Positions 1-16,372 of a stretch of DNA of 64,000 nucleotides are shown piece by piece (the first letter of the stretch is position 1; each line of letters begins with the position of its first letter). Where the stretch lies: NCBI GenBank assembly GCA_050084515.1, contig CM114273.1, positions 28,024,001 to 28,088,000 of the forward strand, given 5' to 3'. This stretch comes from Blasia pusilla. Taxonomy: Eukaryota > Marchantiophyta > Marchantiopsida > Blasiales. Made by a program: the position numbers and the translations under genes. The notes under the pieces are model-generated. The model saw nothing but the letters and a program-made list of their open reading frames with translations, did not search any database and had not been told where the DNA came from.

Positions 1-284
1 CCCGCAAGACACGCATCTCCAAGGACTCTCGACCAAGGCAACTCGCTTGCCTACCTGCAAACAACAAATTCCCACCAACCCCTTGACATCTTTCTCATAT
101 AAAAATAAAAAGTAGTAAAAATGGCACACCGGCCTAAAACTCCACTCCTCAATCTACATCGGCATATCGAGCTTCGTCTACCCTATGCTATCAAGGAATC
201 CGGATGCTAGCACCCTAGTCCTATCTCACATACATACAAGAGAGGTGCTCCAACGGCCCAACATGATAAAGATGGCTCAGGAAA
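1..284. other. Non-coding left edge
   Basis: No gene-like reading frame is visible. This stretch runs into the LTR-like repeat that starts near 285 and may belong to the same element. Confidence 0.4.
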
Positions 285-580
285 GCCATCTTCCTCTCTT
301 ATATAGGGTTGGGAAGAGCCAAAAGGTTCTTCCCCTAAAAATAGCCCTCCCCTTGGTAACCTGCGCGCACAGGTTACCAAGGGCGAGTGACTTGGTCAAC
401 AAGTCACCCGGCTGTGAAAGACCTCAACATGAGAGTTTTCAGAAACGATGCTCCTGACACAATGGACCTATCCTCAACCTCATCTGACACCGTGGGACAA
501 AGTTACACTCAAGGTAGTCCGTTGGCTCCTACGCCCTATCCACGATAGATCTCGGCCTATCGGCTACTGAGATGTGACAG
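285..580 (+). repeat. LTR-like dispersed repeat A, copy 1
   Basis: This stretch carries a TATA-type motif (cttatatag near 298), then a short unit ending in aaaatagccctc, and it ends near gatgtgacag. The same succession of words (gccatctt, cctctctta/ccctcttatat, aaaatagccctc, gatgtgaca) recurs in the same orientation at about 42210-42520. A TATA box followed by a conserved downstream segment fits the promoter part of an LTR, so both copies may be solo or decayed LTRs. I could not define exact ends or a target-site duplication. The short reading frame at 185-457 lies across it and does not look like a protein. Confidence 0.45.
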
Positions 581-3959
<3,379 letters not shown>

Positions 3960-4600
3960 AAAAATCTGGACTAACGCATGAGTAGAGGTCGAGAATGATA
4001 GTTGGGTTGAGGGCTATAAGGAGTGCCCCAATATGAATTCCCTAATGTAGGTAGGGGATAGAAATATATAGAATTATATATAAGGGGAAGGGTCTCCAAA
4101 GATGTTTGGAACTTGAACCCCACCTTCGGAACCATGGGAATGAACCAAGGGCACATGATGGATTAAGAGGTTGGAATTGAGGTTTTAATTCGATACTAAG
4201 TGAAGTCCTGATGGACAAGTGATGGATACCAACCTTGGACCTTGACCCATGAATCAAATATTGAGTCCTAGTTAGAGATTCGTTCAAGGTCGATTGGGCA
4301 GTTGGGACTACCAAATGTGCTAGCGTCATTTTAGGTCCCTAAACTATCAAAGAAGTTTATCCCAAGTCTTGAATGACTTGCCTATGTTGGGGAATGAGGG
4401 ATTTGGTTGGTATATAGCCTTACCTAGATCGGTTGAGCTTGAAGGGTGACGTACGATCCATACTCGGTAAACACAGGGTGGGTTGATCCAAACCGTCATT
4501 GATGTAGGTATATTTGGATAGAGATCAATACAAAGAGCATAACCTGTTGAACGCATGCTTTCCTTGACACACAAGATTGGTATTTAAGGGAGTAAGTACA
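3960..4600 (-). repeat. Dispersed repeat B, copy 1 (inverted relative to copy 2)
   Basis: The reverse complement of this stretch matches 37200-37840 along most of its length: both contain ggatcaaccaacc/ggatcaacccacc, tccccaaca followed by aagtcattcaagcc/ac, ctagcacattcg/tgg, ttggtcaaggtc, and tgtgcccttggttcat. Divergence is substantial, with many small indels, so the copies are old. No coding potential is visible in either copy. It may be an LTR or a non-autonomous element; I saw no terminal repeats. Confidence 0.6.
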
Positions 4601-6699
4601 AAATACTTTGGGCTCAAGTGTACAAGAAATTATGTACTGTTGTAAAATCATCCAGACCCATGGATTTAGAAAAGATGTTTATTATTGCATGAAGGTACGA
4701 GTTCAAGGAAGCATCTCGGTTTTATTCAAAAAAATCAATGATACAAGAGAGGATGTTTTCTTCCATTCCGCCTAGAGCAATAGTTCCAATGGTAGGAAGG
4801 TTGGTTAAGGATCCATCATATGCCATACATCCATACTTGAATGGTGGGTAACTTTTGAATCAGATGTAAGCATGATATACCTTCGAGAATAGAGGGGCGA
4901 CTTTAGGAGAGTTATAGAAGATGGATGTCTTACAATGGCTTCAAGTATCATCCAACTTGTGGATGCCTTTCTTGTTATTGTGGAGACCCTCCACAATTGT
5001 GGAATTCTCCACACCAATCTTCACACTTCTTGTTGGAGTGATAGCTTATATATCTTGCATAGCAATAGAGAACCTCCCTTGATTGCCCTTAATATCCCCT
5101 TGAGATGCAAATTATGATGCTACACTAGAGTCACAACAAACTAATTTAAGCCATGTTTGATTGCACTTGGGCTTTTCTCTATAGAAATTCAAATGAAGTA
5201 AGTCAACACTAGTGTTTAACCCCTATTTTGCACCATACTATCCGAAAACATTCCATTGAGTTACCAAGAGCATCGTGAACTCCAACATTTTGGCATCCAA
5301 GGCTTTCCAATTGACCACAATATGCACAACATTTTAGGAAAGGAAAAGTTGTGAAATATAATCCGTGGTTAACTTAAATCAATCCAAAGATTACAACGAG
5401 AAGGGTAACGTCTCCAATCTTCAAGTGGACCTTGATGATCTTCTTGAAATAGTCGTAGATTTTAAATGCCACTTCAAATCATTACAAATTTATCTATCTT
5501 CATGATTTGCCAATAGCTTCCAATGCTTAATAAGGTATCATCTCTAAAAGAAGAAAATAGTTATGAAATAAAACAAAAAAAGAGGTTTTGTTACAAAATC
5601 TTCAATTTCCCCATAGGATAACCTTACTAGCTTTGAGTAGCCTATTAACTTTGGTAGCTCTAGTTACCCCTCGTAGCATAGGTTCCACACCAATCCCTGC
5701 AATCTAAATAAACATTTCAAAAAATAATGTCCATCTAATCTCAAAATCTTACGGGATTTTTGTAGTTGTAAATTTAACCATGACCTTACTTTTTAAAAAC
5801 TCCAATAGAAAACCTAGTAAAAATACCATAACTCTTGACATGCAAGAAATAACGAGAAATTTTGAAAAAATCAACATGTGTGCGGCCTTCATACAACTTG
5901 AAGAGCGGAAGATCCTAAACAAAAGTAGACAAACGTAAAGCCAAAATAGAATAAAGAGTCGGGAATCGGTTTAGAGTAAATTAAATATGACAAAGTTTGA
6001 TATGAGCCTTAAGTAACAGAAAGAGTGTTAAATGCTTCTAAATATATACAAATTTGGCTTTAGCTAAAACTTATTGAGTCCGTGCGACCAATTCAAAATG
6101 GAAATTTGGTATTGTTGAATGTGTTATGTTGTACTAGTAAATCGAGCGTGTTGCATTTGGTATGGTGTATTTGATGTATTTTGATGTTATTTATAGCTTA
6201 TGTTGGAGGGGACGTAAATCTTAAATGGATGAATGAGATTTGTGGAAGATTTCCTAAACTTGAGGACTAGTTTAACTGTGTAGAAACTGAATCTTTGGGT
6301 ACATAGAATTGTATTGGGATATTTTTGTAAGTTCTTGCAACTAGAAAGGATTGCAGATAATTGTAGATATGTGTATCCAAAGCTAAGAAGATGTCCGTTG
6401 TAAAATGATATCATTGCCTGAATAGTGAGGTGAAGAAGTTGAAATTTGAACATAGGTAGTCTAATGTATTAAGGATATTGTGAAATGCTGTGAAGGATTG
6501 AAAAATAAAGGAGACAATCCAAATGCATTTCTGAACCTAAGCATTTAAGTTGTAGAACTGCACATCATTGGTAATCAAATATAGTTGGAGGCATTTCCAC
6601 AATCACACTAATGATTTTACATAATGTGTTGTAAGCAATAGTTGAAGACAAACATTTTATTGCATAAGTACTCAGAATACCAGAAGTGGATGGGGCTAG
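4601..6699. other. AT-rich intergenic DNA
   Basis: No gene or structured repeat seen. The lower-coordinate end borders the degraded coiled-coil reading frame described next and may belong to the same dead element. Confidence 0.45.
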
Positions 6700-7215
6700 A
6701 GTGTATATCTCAAAGAAATGGAGGACTCATAGAGGATTTTTTTTAAGTCCACAAAGAAAATTGAGAAATGCCTTAAAATCCTGGTGTGCGCATTGGTATG
6801 TATATTTACGAAGAAGTGAATCAATGAGAGCTACTTGGAGTTCTCGTTTTGGATTTCCTTGGATAGCAGATCTAGTATCGTTCACAAAGTCCTTGAAAAG
6901 TGAAGTAGCTTCTTCTAGATTGTCCTTACATTGAGAATTCTAAACTTCAAATGTGGAGCTCTTGTTTGTGAGAGATTTGATCTCTTCTAAAAGCTTGGAC
7001 ACATGAGCTTTCAATGAGTGATTTTGATCTCGGAGGCTGTCCAACTTGGAAAGTACATTGTTATACACTTGCAAAGTTACTGATGAACATTCTGGGTCTG
7101 CAGTTGATCCAAGAACTCGCATAGAACTCTGATGTGGAGCGTTAACTTGTGCATTGTGGTGGGGGTTGTAATTAGGCCTCCTTGATGGAATCCTTGGACG
7201 TACGTACCCACGTGG
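6700..7215 (-). pseudogene. Degraded coiled-coil ORF with basic Pro/Arg-rich N-part (transposon-like)
   Basis: Read on the minus strand from about 7215, one frame gives a basic Arg/Pro/Asn/His-rich stretch (PRGYVRPRIPSRRPNYNPHH). A heptad-like coiled coil follows (KLDSLRDQNHSLKAHVSKLL). A single TAG just after FEV, near 6940, interrupts it, and the same frame then resumes with a helical segment (EATSLFKDFVNDTRSAIQ, then ELQVALIDSLLRKY) before ending at a TGA near 6730. One stop in about 160 codons of otherwise protein-like sequence points to a decayed gene. A basic nucleic-acid-binding stretch plus coiled coil recalls Gag-like or accessory proteins of mobile elements, but I do not recognise the family. 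It lies on the same strand as the helicase relic at 8987-9440 and may be part of the same element. Confidence 0.4.
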
Positions 7216-8708
7216 AATAGCAACAAAAAAATAAATGCTTGAACAGTATTGAGGTGGTAGACTGCAAAATGAACTCGGAAGAGACTACTGAAAACTCCAT
7301 AAAGTGGTTTTGAATTAAGCATAATGTGAAGAAACTTGAATGCAAGTAATCAAAAAATGCATGTTTAGTGAGATAAATCTATTGTAAGATAATGGTGAAC
7401 AGAAGATACATGGTATTGTAATGATATGAAATACCATGTGGATGAAATCAAATTCATGCCAAGTAATAAAAGTAGATGAAGGTCTGCAATTGAATTGTTT
7501 TGAAGTGAATGAAAAATAGAGAAATTAACGAATGCGAAAGGAGACGTGTAACTGAAAAATATTACGAGAAGAGTAGAGTGCAAAACTTAAAAAAGTTCAC
7601 TTAGTGCATCATTTGCATGTTCAAGACACAATCATGAACACATATATGCACGAAGAAGAGGTGCAATGATATGAAGTGGCTTGGATTGCCTTTTGCAAGG
7701 TTATCCCTAGTTAGAAAGTTTTGTGAAACTTGAAATGTGCTACTGTCTTTTATGGACATGCACATTAAATCCAAAAGAAGGACACCATTAGTTAATGGAT
7801 TTAAAAAGAATGCAATTGACATGTCCAATTCATAAATTGAAGAACGAGTTTGGTAAAAATGAAGAGATACCTTAATGTAACTTTTACGCGCATTTCCTCT
7901 TGCTTGGTGAACTTGCAAGGGCACGTAGCTGAAATGTATCAAGATATATGAAAGTATCAGTAGATGTGACCTCACACTTGATGGTGTCAAAGTTTGGTAG
8001 GATAGGTATTATATGGGGCTCATTCGAGGAAAAGGGTGTGAAATCTGGGATTTCACCACTATTGTTTACGAGATTCATCATTGAAATAAGGTGAATTGAT
8101 TTAGTAGATGTGAGATCTATGACCATATGAAGGGAAGGTGGAACTCATAACGAAGTATACGGAGATGATCTAGCCTTATGCTAGACCAGCTCTGTACGCT
8201 TTGTCACGCTAAAAAGTCTATTTCCATGTGCACGAGCGAGTGTTGTCTCTTTGAAGTCAACTTGTTTATGACAGAGTGCGTCCTTATGTATTTCTAAGAA
8301 AAAAAAATGTACACACAAGCTGATGTGTAGAAGAAAGAGAGAACATAAGTGAGGCCAACTAGAGATTGGTAGAGAAATTGATTGAATAGAAATGGACAAA
8401 GAGTGGTAACGTAGGCTAGATTGATCTGTTGCTATAAAGTTTCTATAGTGAAGTTGGAATTTTTTATCTTAATTTTTTTTTCAATGTGTGATAATAGCCT
8501 AAATTTGGCGACTTGTAACACCTTTCTCCCAAAATGTGGGAGCTAGGCCTAGGTTGCACAGAAGCCCATTTGGTTTTTTCTAGGTTGCACAAACTTTGTT
8601 GTATAGGCCTCTAGAATGTTCTCAATGTCATTGAGTATCATTGAAGCGAAGGCCATGAATGTGGCTGGTACTTGTGAGGTTGTTAGACATAAGTGTGGAA
8701 AAAATAGA
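7216..8708 (-). other. Possible remains of the same minus-strand element
   Basis: Several open minus-strand stretches (for example 7884-8126, with a run reading SGEIPDFTPFSSNEPHIIP) look faintly protein-like. No splice structure or family could be established. They may be exons or decayed linker sequence between the helicase relic and the coiled-coil frame. Confidence 0.25.
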
Positions 8709-8945
8709 TTAAGGAAATCTAATAGATGGGACTATACCAACATGAGTATTGGATGAACCAATGTCTGCATCCAATGATATTATGTTGAAATTTTGAGTTG
8801 CATGTGGTACTCCTATACTATTATTTGAGTGAAGTGTTGGTGATTCAGCATGATGTACGTGTTGCATGTATATCATAGAGTGACCTACATGTGCACCGAC
8901 CTGTTTACCTTGTGACCTTGGGTTGCTGTTACCAGATTGCCATTC
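8709..8945 (-). pseudogene. Gln/Asn/His/Ser-rich ORF remnant
   Basis: On the minus strand a polypyrimidine run followed by CAG (near 8946) looks like a splice acceptor. The frame after it reads about 78 codons without a stop, starting EWQSGNSNPRSQGK and ending SIRFP then TAA at 8709-8711. The composition is rich in Gln, Asn, His and Ser, like the disordered tails of transposon proteins. It sits immediately downstream of the PIF1-like helicase relic on the same strand, so it is probably a continuation of that element. Confidence 0.3.
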
Positions 8946-8986
8946 TGCATAGGATAGAAAGGGAAGGGAACTTCACAAAGTTCATT

Positions 8987-9440
8987 CTAGGTAAGCTCGC
9001 TAAATGATAGGAAATCAGATTGAACCAACTTGCCAACCATTATGAGTTGGCTACGGCTACAGGCATGAGACACCATGACATAGATTAAACCAAGAGCAAA
9101 TACAGATTTAAGTACTAACAAGCACTTGCTAGAAATTGTCAATAAGAGACTCTTGTGGCATGTCAATGCATAGCCAAGAGTTAAAGGGAAAGCTTTCTTG
9201 TAGAACTTCTTGCCACAACTATATCTAAGAGTGCAAAAGGACGTTCTCGTCATATTTAATAACTTACTAGATGTTGCAATTTTGATAGTTATAGATACAA
9301 GGCTATGGTTTCTGTAGTGGAAGTCAATGACAACTGCACGTGCTCCATTTGCATCTTGATTCTTAATATCTATGTTAGATGTTAGCATTACAATACAACC
9401 AATAGCAACAAAGAGGAGTTGGTGAAAATCCGCATCTTCA
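8987..9440 (-). pseudogene. PIF1-like helicase C-terminus (Helitron-type), decayed
   Basis: The minus-strand product contains MLTSNIDIKN, NGARAVVIDFHYRN and FPLTLGYALTCHKS, followed by KCLLVLKSVFALGLIYV and a final QLIMVGK. This order is that of the C-terminal region of PIF1-family DNA helicases as found in plant Helitrons and PIF1 genes: the start marked by R/VMLT.NID, then FPLxLxYAxTxHKSQG, then the xGxxYVxLSR stretch. Two signature motifs are damaged: HKSQG reads HKSLL, and the YVALSRV motif reads YVMVSHA. Just upstream, LLFVAIGCIV continues the match in a shifted frame, so there is at least one frameshift. PIF1/Helitron helicases unwind DNA during rolling-circle transposition; this copy cannot be functional. 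No Helitron terminus (TC at the start, hairpin plus CTRR at the end) was identified. Confidence 0.6.
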
Positions 9441-9794
9441 ATCTAGGACTTAAATTTTGGCAGTGAAGTTGCATCCCTTATAATATGAATTGGAATGATA
9501 GATGCATCACCAAAAAACTTATGAGGCAAAGAATATTGGAAAGATTAACATTAGAACGATGTGTGTAGATGATAATTGTTTCTTTGGTAATGAAATCCAT
9601 GGCATCATCCTCTGTAAGAAAATAACCGTATAGCAATTGATGATTTCATTAGGTCTTGGTAATCTTTGCCTAATAATGTTAAGGAAATTCAGGTAGCATA
9701 GATCTTTTGCATGCCTGATTGATATGGTGAGTTAAAACTTAGTAGCATTATCTAGAAGTGGTGAAGATAACACTAGAAGAAAACAATGGTTTTT

Positions 9795-9974
9795 ATGACT
9801 TGATTTAGAGTGACTTATGCACAAAATGACTCAAAGTATAACTCTATTGGTTGAGTCATTTTTTCTGATTTGGAAAACCAAATAAGTCATAATATAATGA
9901 CTCAAATAGTATTAGAAATGACTCAGTCATGTTCTAGTCATATCCCGTGACTCGTTCAGTAATCTGAGTCATTT
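9795..9974. repeat. Cluster of TGA(C/G)TCA heptamers
   Basis: Five perfect copies of the palindromic heptamer TGACTCA/TGAGTCA lie at 9827, 9852, 9898, 9919 and 9965, within 145 bases, with near copies (TGACTTA, TGACTCG) between them. TGACTCA is the classic AP-1/GCN4-type bZIP site. The arrangement of oppositely oriented copies also resembles an imperfect foldback element, so it may be a regulatory-site cluster or just the stem of a small MITE. There is no neighbouring intact gene. Confidence 0.5.
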
Positions 9975-10365
9975 TCTCATACACGTGTGTTAGAAAACAT
10001 AATTTGGAGAGTATTGGTTAGAAAATTTGATATTACCACGAAACCAGCCTTAGGAGGAACTATGAAAATATGTCATTAAAAAAATATAATTAATTAAAAT
10101 ATTCCTTGGATAATTATGAAAGGATCCACATAATGTTGTAAATTTTCTATCACTTAAGAGGACATCAAGAATATGGAATAATTTCAACACAAAATATTAA
10201 TAATATAAGTAGTGTTTAATCTAGTCATAAATAGGTATTAAACCTTATATCCAAACATCCATAAATTATGAATTTTTTCACAAACATAAGACTCAGTGCT
10301 GAGAGCTCAAATCATTTTTTCCCTTGGGTTTCAGGCTTGATGAATAAGGGTTTTAGGCTTGATGA

Positions 10366-11281
10366 ATTTTCTCAAGGTGAATGGACTTCCAAGGAGGAAG
10401 TAAAAAATAGAAGATGGTTCTGCTCACCGATAATTTTTTAATCCAAATTGGAGGTTTAACAAGAAAGATCGAAACCGTTCAAGTAGTTTAAGAGGTTTTA
10501 TACCTATACTTCCAGATGTTGAGCTCCATCCAACGGTGGGAGAAGATTTTTAGGTAGAACGAATGAAAATTTTAACAACACCAAGAAGAATCCATCTTGG
10601 AAGAGCGGGGTTCTTCTCTGTCTTGATCCAACATTTTTGAAAAATTTCACCCTTGATCATCCATAAATCTTGAAACTATTTCGAGGTTAGATGAGGGATT
10701 TAAAAAATGCAAAATGAAAGAGGGAATCTGAATTTTTTTTATCTCTTGCTGTGTGGCCAGTTGGCAAGATCTGAACCATCCATCCTCTTCAAAAGCATGC
10801 TTTCCATCAACCAGCAAAGTTTGAGAGACATCCAATGGTGGGAAGATAAAATCCACGGGAGATGTTGGCAAGAACGGTAACTCCGCATCATAAGAGGGCA
10901 CAAGTGGAGTCTTGATGACTCACAAATCCTGGAACTTTGCTAGGGCATATGAAATTAGAGGTGTAAGTCTTGTGATTTTTTTCAAGGTGTATGCATCTTC
11001 AAGGAGGGAGTAAAAAGTGGAAGATGATTCCGCTGATTGGTATTTTTAAATCCAAATTGGAGGTTGAAAAGGAAGATCGGAACCGTTCAAGTGGTTTTAG
11101 AGGTGTTATTCCTGTCCATGTAGATGTTGAGCTCCATCCAACGGTGGGAGAAGATTTTTAGATATAACAAATGGAAATTTTAATAACACCAAGAAGAATC
11201 CCTCTTGGAAGACCATAGTTCCTCTCGACAAAAGATTTCGGAAGAACTTCACCCATGATCATCTATGAATCTTGAAAATGT
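10366..11281. repeat. Three-unit decayed direct repeat
   Basis: Unit 1 (about 10372-10678) and unit 3 (about 10978-11281) share long words such as atccaaattggaggtt, gatgttgagctccatccaac, cggtgggagaagattttta and caccaagaagaatcc, in the same order and orientation. The stretch between them (10690-10925) keeps weaker traces (catccaatggtgggaag). This looks like a tandem array of about 300-bp units of which the middle one has decayed. No protein is encoded in a shared frame. Confidence 0.6.
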
Positions 11282-11489
11282 TCATCGTGATGGGACTCGA
11301 TGCCGAGAACCAATATCAAATTTTCCCGAAGGGTTTTGAGCTTTCGAGTCGAATCATCAAAAGTGGAGAAAAAAACTTAAATAATGAAAATGTTCACAAA
11401 ACATACATCAATATAGATAAAATACAACATCAAACCATGATATCCAACTTTTTAAAAGATAATTTAGACACTTTCCTTAATATTCATTG

Positions 11490-11592
11490 TAAATTTTTTT
11501 TTTATAAAGACAAGTATACTTCTAGTAAATGTCGAACACAAGTCTTCCAAGCCGGAGGCGGGCTCCTAACCAATGAGCTACAACTCTAACTT
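11490..11592 (-). mobile_element. tRNA-derived SINE (short)
   Basis: On the minus strand the sequence reads gttgtagctcattggttagg, which fits a Pol III A box (TRGCNNAGYNGG-like). About 35 bases later comes tgtgttcgacat, a B-box-like GGTTCGANTCC variant. A short body and a run of A residues follow (plus-strand poly-T near 11497-11506). A tRNA-like head with A and B boxes and a poly(A) tail is the structure of plant SINEs. It cannot be a working tRNA because no cloverleaf acceptor pairing is apparent. Target-site duplications were not found. Confidence 0.5.
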
Positions 11593-12393
11593 ACCTCAAA
11601 TATGTTTTCTTCTTTTGATGTATCTTGCAAATTTTTTTCTTAGGGTTCCGATATTTGAATGTGCGAGGGATCGCAAGGGCGCGGGAGTGATAGACTCCAC
11701 ATGAACACGAAGAGAGGTGAAGATTGAGAGGGCACGAGAATACGAGAGAGGAGATTGAAAGGCCACGTGAATGATCGACATTGAAAGCCTGCTCTAATCC
11801 AAGGTGCCGTTTGAGTGAGAGAGAATAAAATTGGGAGAGTGCAAATTAGAGAGGCCGCAAAGGAGAGAGAGGAAGATTGAGAGACACTGGTCAAGAAGGA
11901 TGTTACAAGTGATTGGAAGGACATAAGAGTAAGGCGGAAAATTGATTATCCGTCAAGGTTGCAAACAAATGGAGGTTGATTGCATTGCATTCTTGCTGAT
12001 TGAGCTTCTTGACTAGATTGATGTGCGTGTTATCCAACGCGTGCACTGCTTTAGTGTATGTACTGGCTTATGTTTGAAATCTGCAGTGGCAGAATGCTTG
12101 TTGTAGAACGCTCACCTCAACGAGACTCTAGTCTACTTCCAGGAGAACCTAGGTGGATTGCTTATTGATGATTACTTATCGTTCCTCGTTTGCAGGGGCT
12201 CAAGGATTGGTTATGTGTACTCGATCTTGAAATTAGTTCTTATCAATGTAGGGAGTGTCATTTCTCTTAAATCATGAATTGTCCTAAGTGATTCACTCTG
12301 TCTTGGTTGCAGCTTGCTTGACGTTAGTGTAACCTATTCTTGTTGAAAGTTGTGGTAAGCAGATTTCAGTCCTTGCTCGTTCCACTATTTTTG

Positions 12394-12395
<2 letters not shown>
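11593..12395. other. Intergenic DNA
   Basis: No gene, RNA or repeat is supported. Purine-rich runs (gagagaga-like) around 11700-11900 give chance reading frames on the minus strand. Confidence 0.5.

Positions 12396-12487
<92 letters not shown>
12396..12487. repeat. (CT)46 microsatellite
   Basis: An uninterrupted CT run of 92 bases, giving chance Ser-Leu and Arg-Glu frames on the two strands. Confidence 0.97.
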
Positions 12488-12490
<3 letters not shown>

Positions 12491-13910
12491 AATCTGTGTG
12501 CATTTCAGCCGAGTGGAGAGCCGCACACACCACGCAGGAAACATGGAAACTGAGGATGAGAGTATGGTGAAGGAGCCTCTGGATCTCATTTAGCTGAGCT
12601 TGGAAGAGTGCATTTATGTCAAGTTACGATCTGACCGAGATCTCCGTTGCAAGCTTCATGTAGGATTTTGTCACTTTGAGGGTCAAAAGTGCCTTACATC
12701 CTTGTTTGGCTAAGTTTGTAATTAGTGTAGGGAGTGAGTTCTCTAGGGTTTTCCCGTTCTACTGGTAATGGACTGTATTCCGTAAGCGTACAACTAGCAC
12801 TTGAATATGATTTTTGGAGATGTCGAGGAGGTGATCATGTCTATGGAAAAGTACAACAAAACTTATGAAGAAATTGTTCGGGTATTGCACGCACCCTATG
12901 GTTCTCTAATTGCCTTTGATACATTTGTTTCAAAGTCGGACACATCTCACTTTTTTTCTTCCTATCCCACCCAACCTACCTAGCATTTGCTTCGTAATAC
13001 TCTAAGGTTGATATCCCGCTCCTTCTCAAACTGACATTCTTTGTAGTCTTGCAAATGTAAGTGTTTCACAAGAGTTCTGTGAATGTAAGTGTTTCAAGAG
13101 AGAGTGGCCTAGCGTAGTAAAGTTCAATGGGTTGCATTCCTCTATAGAGATGTTTGGCGTGATGGTGGACTAGAATCAATGTACTTAGAAAATTGAGATC
13201 TGAAAATTATTCGTCTCAACATCGATGATAATGAAGCTTCCGTAAAACAAAAAAAATGATTAAGAACAACCCCGAATACTAGTTTGAGCCAAATGTCTTC
13301 TAAGCTATCAAGACCTAAGTAACGATCCGACTCAATGTCTATATCTAGAGAGTTTGTTGGTTCTGATTTTAAGGCATACTTGATGAGATAGATAGATGAG
13401 TCAGTGTTGGTTACCTGTTGAATATTCATATAAGCCCCCCATAATAGCAATACTAGAGGATGGTAAGGAATGATATTTCGGTGGTTATGGGGTCTAAAGT
13501 ATGTCCACCGTATGGGCTTTGGATCAATATATGGAATGGTATTTAAATTTACATCAGCAAGGAATCCAAGACGACATCAGAGACTTTATTCAGGCTTTTT
13601 CCTAACAAAAAAAATCCCTTCTTTGCACCTATGTAATTGTCTGGTTGCCACAGATATTCACATGAATTTTGTCTAGTGTTGTTTGAAGTATGGTCGATTT
13701 TGGAAGGATGGAGGATATAAATGCATATCTGTGAAGTAACTCAACTGATGTTATCTTGGTGTACCAAAAATGTTATCTAGGAATGCAAACTGCCCCTACC
13801 TTGTAGCTCGTACGTTATGATGAAGTCAAGAATACAACCCAATAGTTAGGGCCCCGAGAAGATATATTGTGCAAGGAAAGCATGAATTTTGTATGGAAAA
13901 GCTGGGCACA
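12488..13910. other. Intergenic DNA
   Basis: No supported gene or RNA. Small near-duplications such as gaatgtaagtgtttca near 13050-13100 are present, but there is no larger structure. Confidence 0.5.
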
Positions 13911-14250
13911 CTTACAAGGACCATCATGTCAAGTAATTTCCTCATTGAATTTGTGGAGAATGTCTTCTATCTGGGCAATCTCAGACCATCTTATGGCTGA
14001 AACTTCATCTAATGTGAGGAAAAAGTGGGGCATTCACTATTTGTAGAAAATTGCCTTTAGGGCTCCCGAGTGTTTATGGAGTAAGTGAGTGCTTTGACAA
14101 TTGGTGATATAGCTTACAAGGAACATCATGTCAAGTAATTTCCTCAAGATGTGGACCATCTTTTTTCATCTAATTGAGGAAAAAGTGGGGCATTCACTAT
14201 TTGTAGAAAATTGCCTTTAGGGCTCCAGTGTTTATAGTGTGACAATTGGT
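13911..14250. repeat. Tandem duplication, two units
   Basis: Unit 1 (13911-14108) and unit 2 (14113-14250) share nearly identical blocks in the same order: cttacaagga(a/c)catcatg, tcaagtaatttcctca, gaggaaaaagtggggcattc, actatttgtagaaaattgcc and gacaattggtga. Unit 2 has lost about 60 bases relative to unit 1. High identity of the shared blocks shows the duplication is recent compared with other repeats here. Confidence 0.85.

Positions 14251-16372
<2,122 letters not shown>

Noticed and set aside
11490-11592. A functional tRNA gene on the minus strand.
   Set aside because: A and B boxes are present, but no acceptor-stem pairing or plausible anticodon loop could be formed, and an A-rich tail follows. 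A SINE explains it better.
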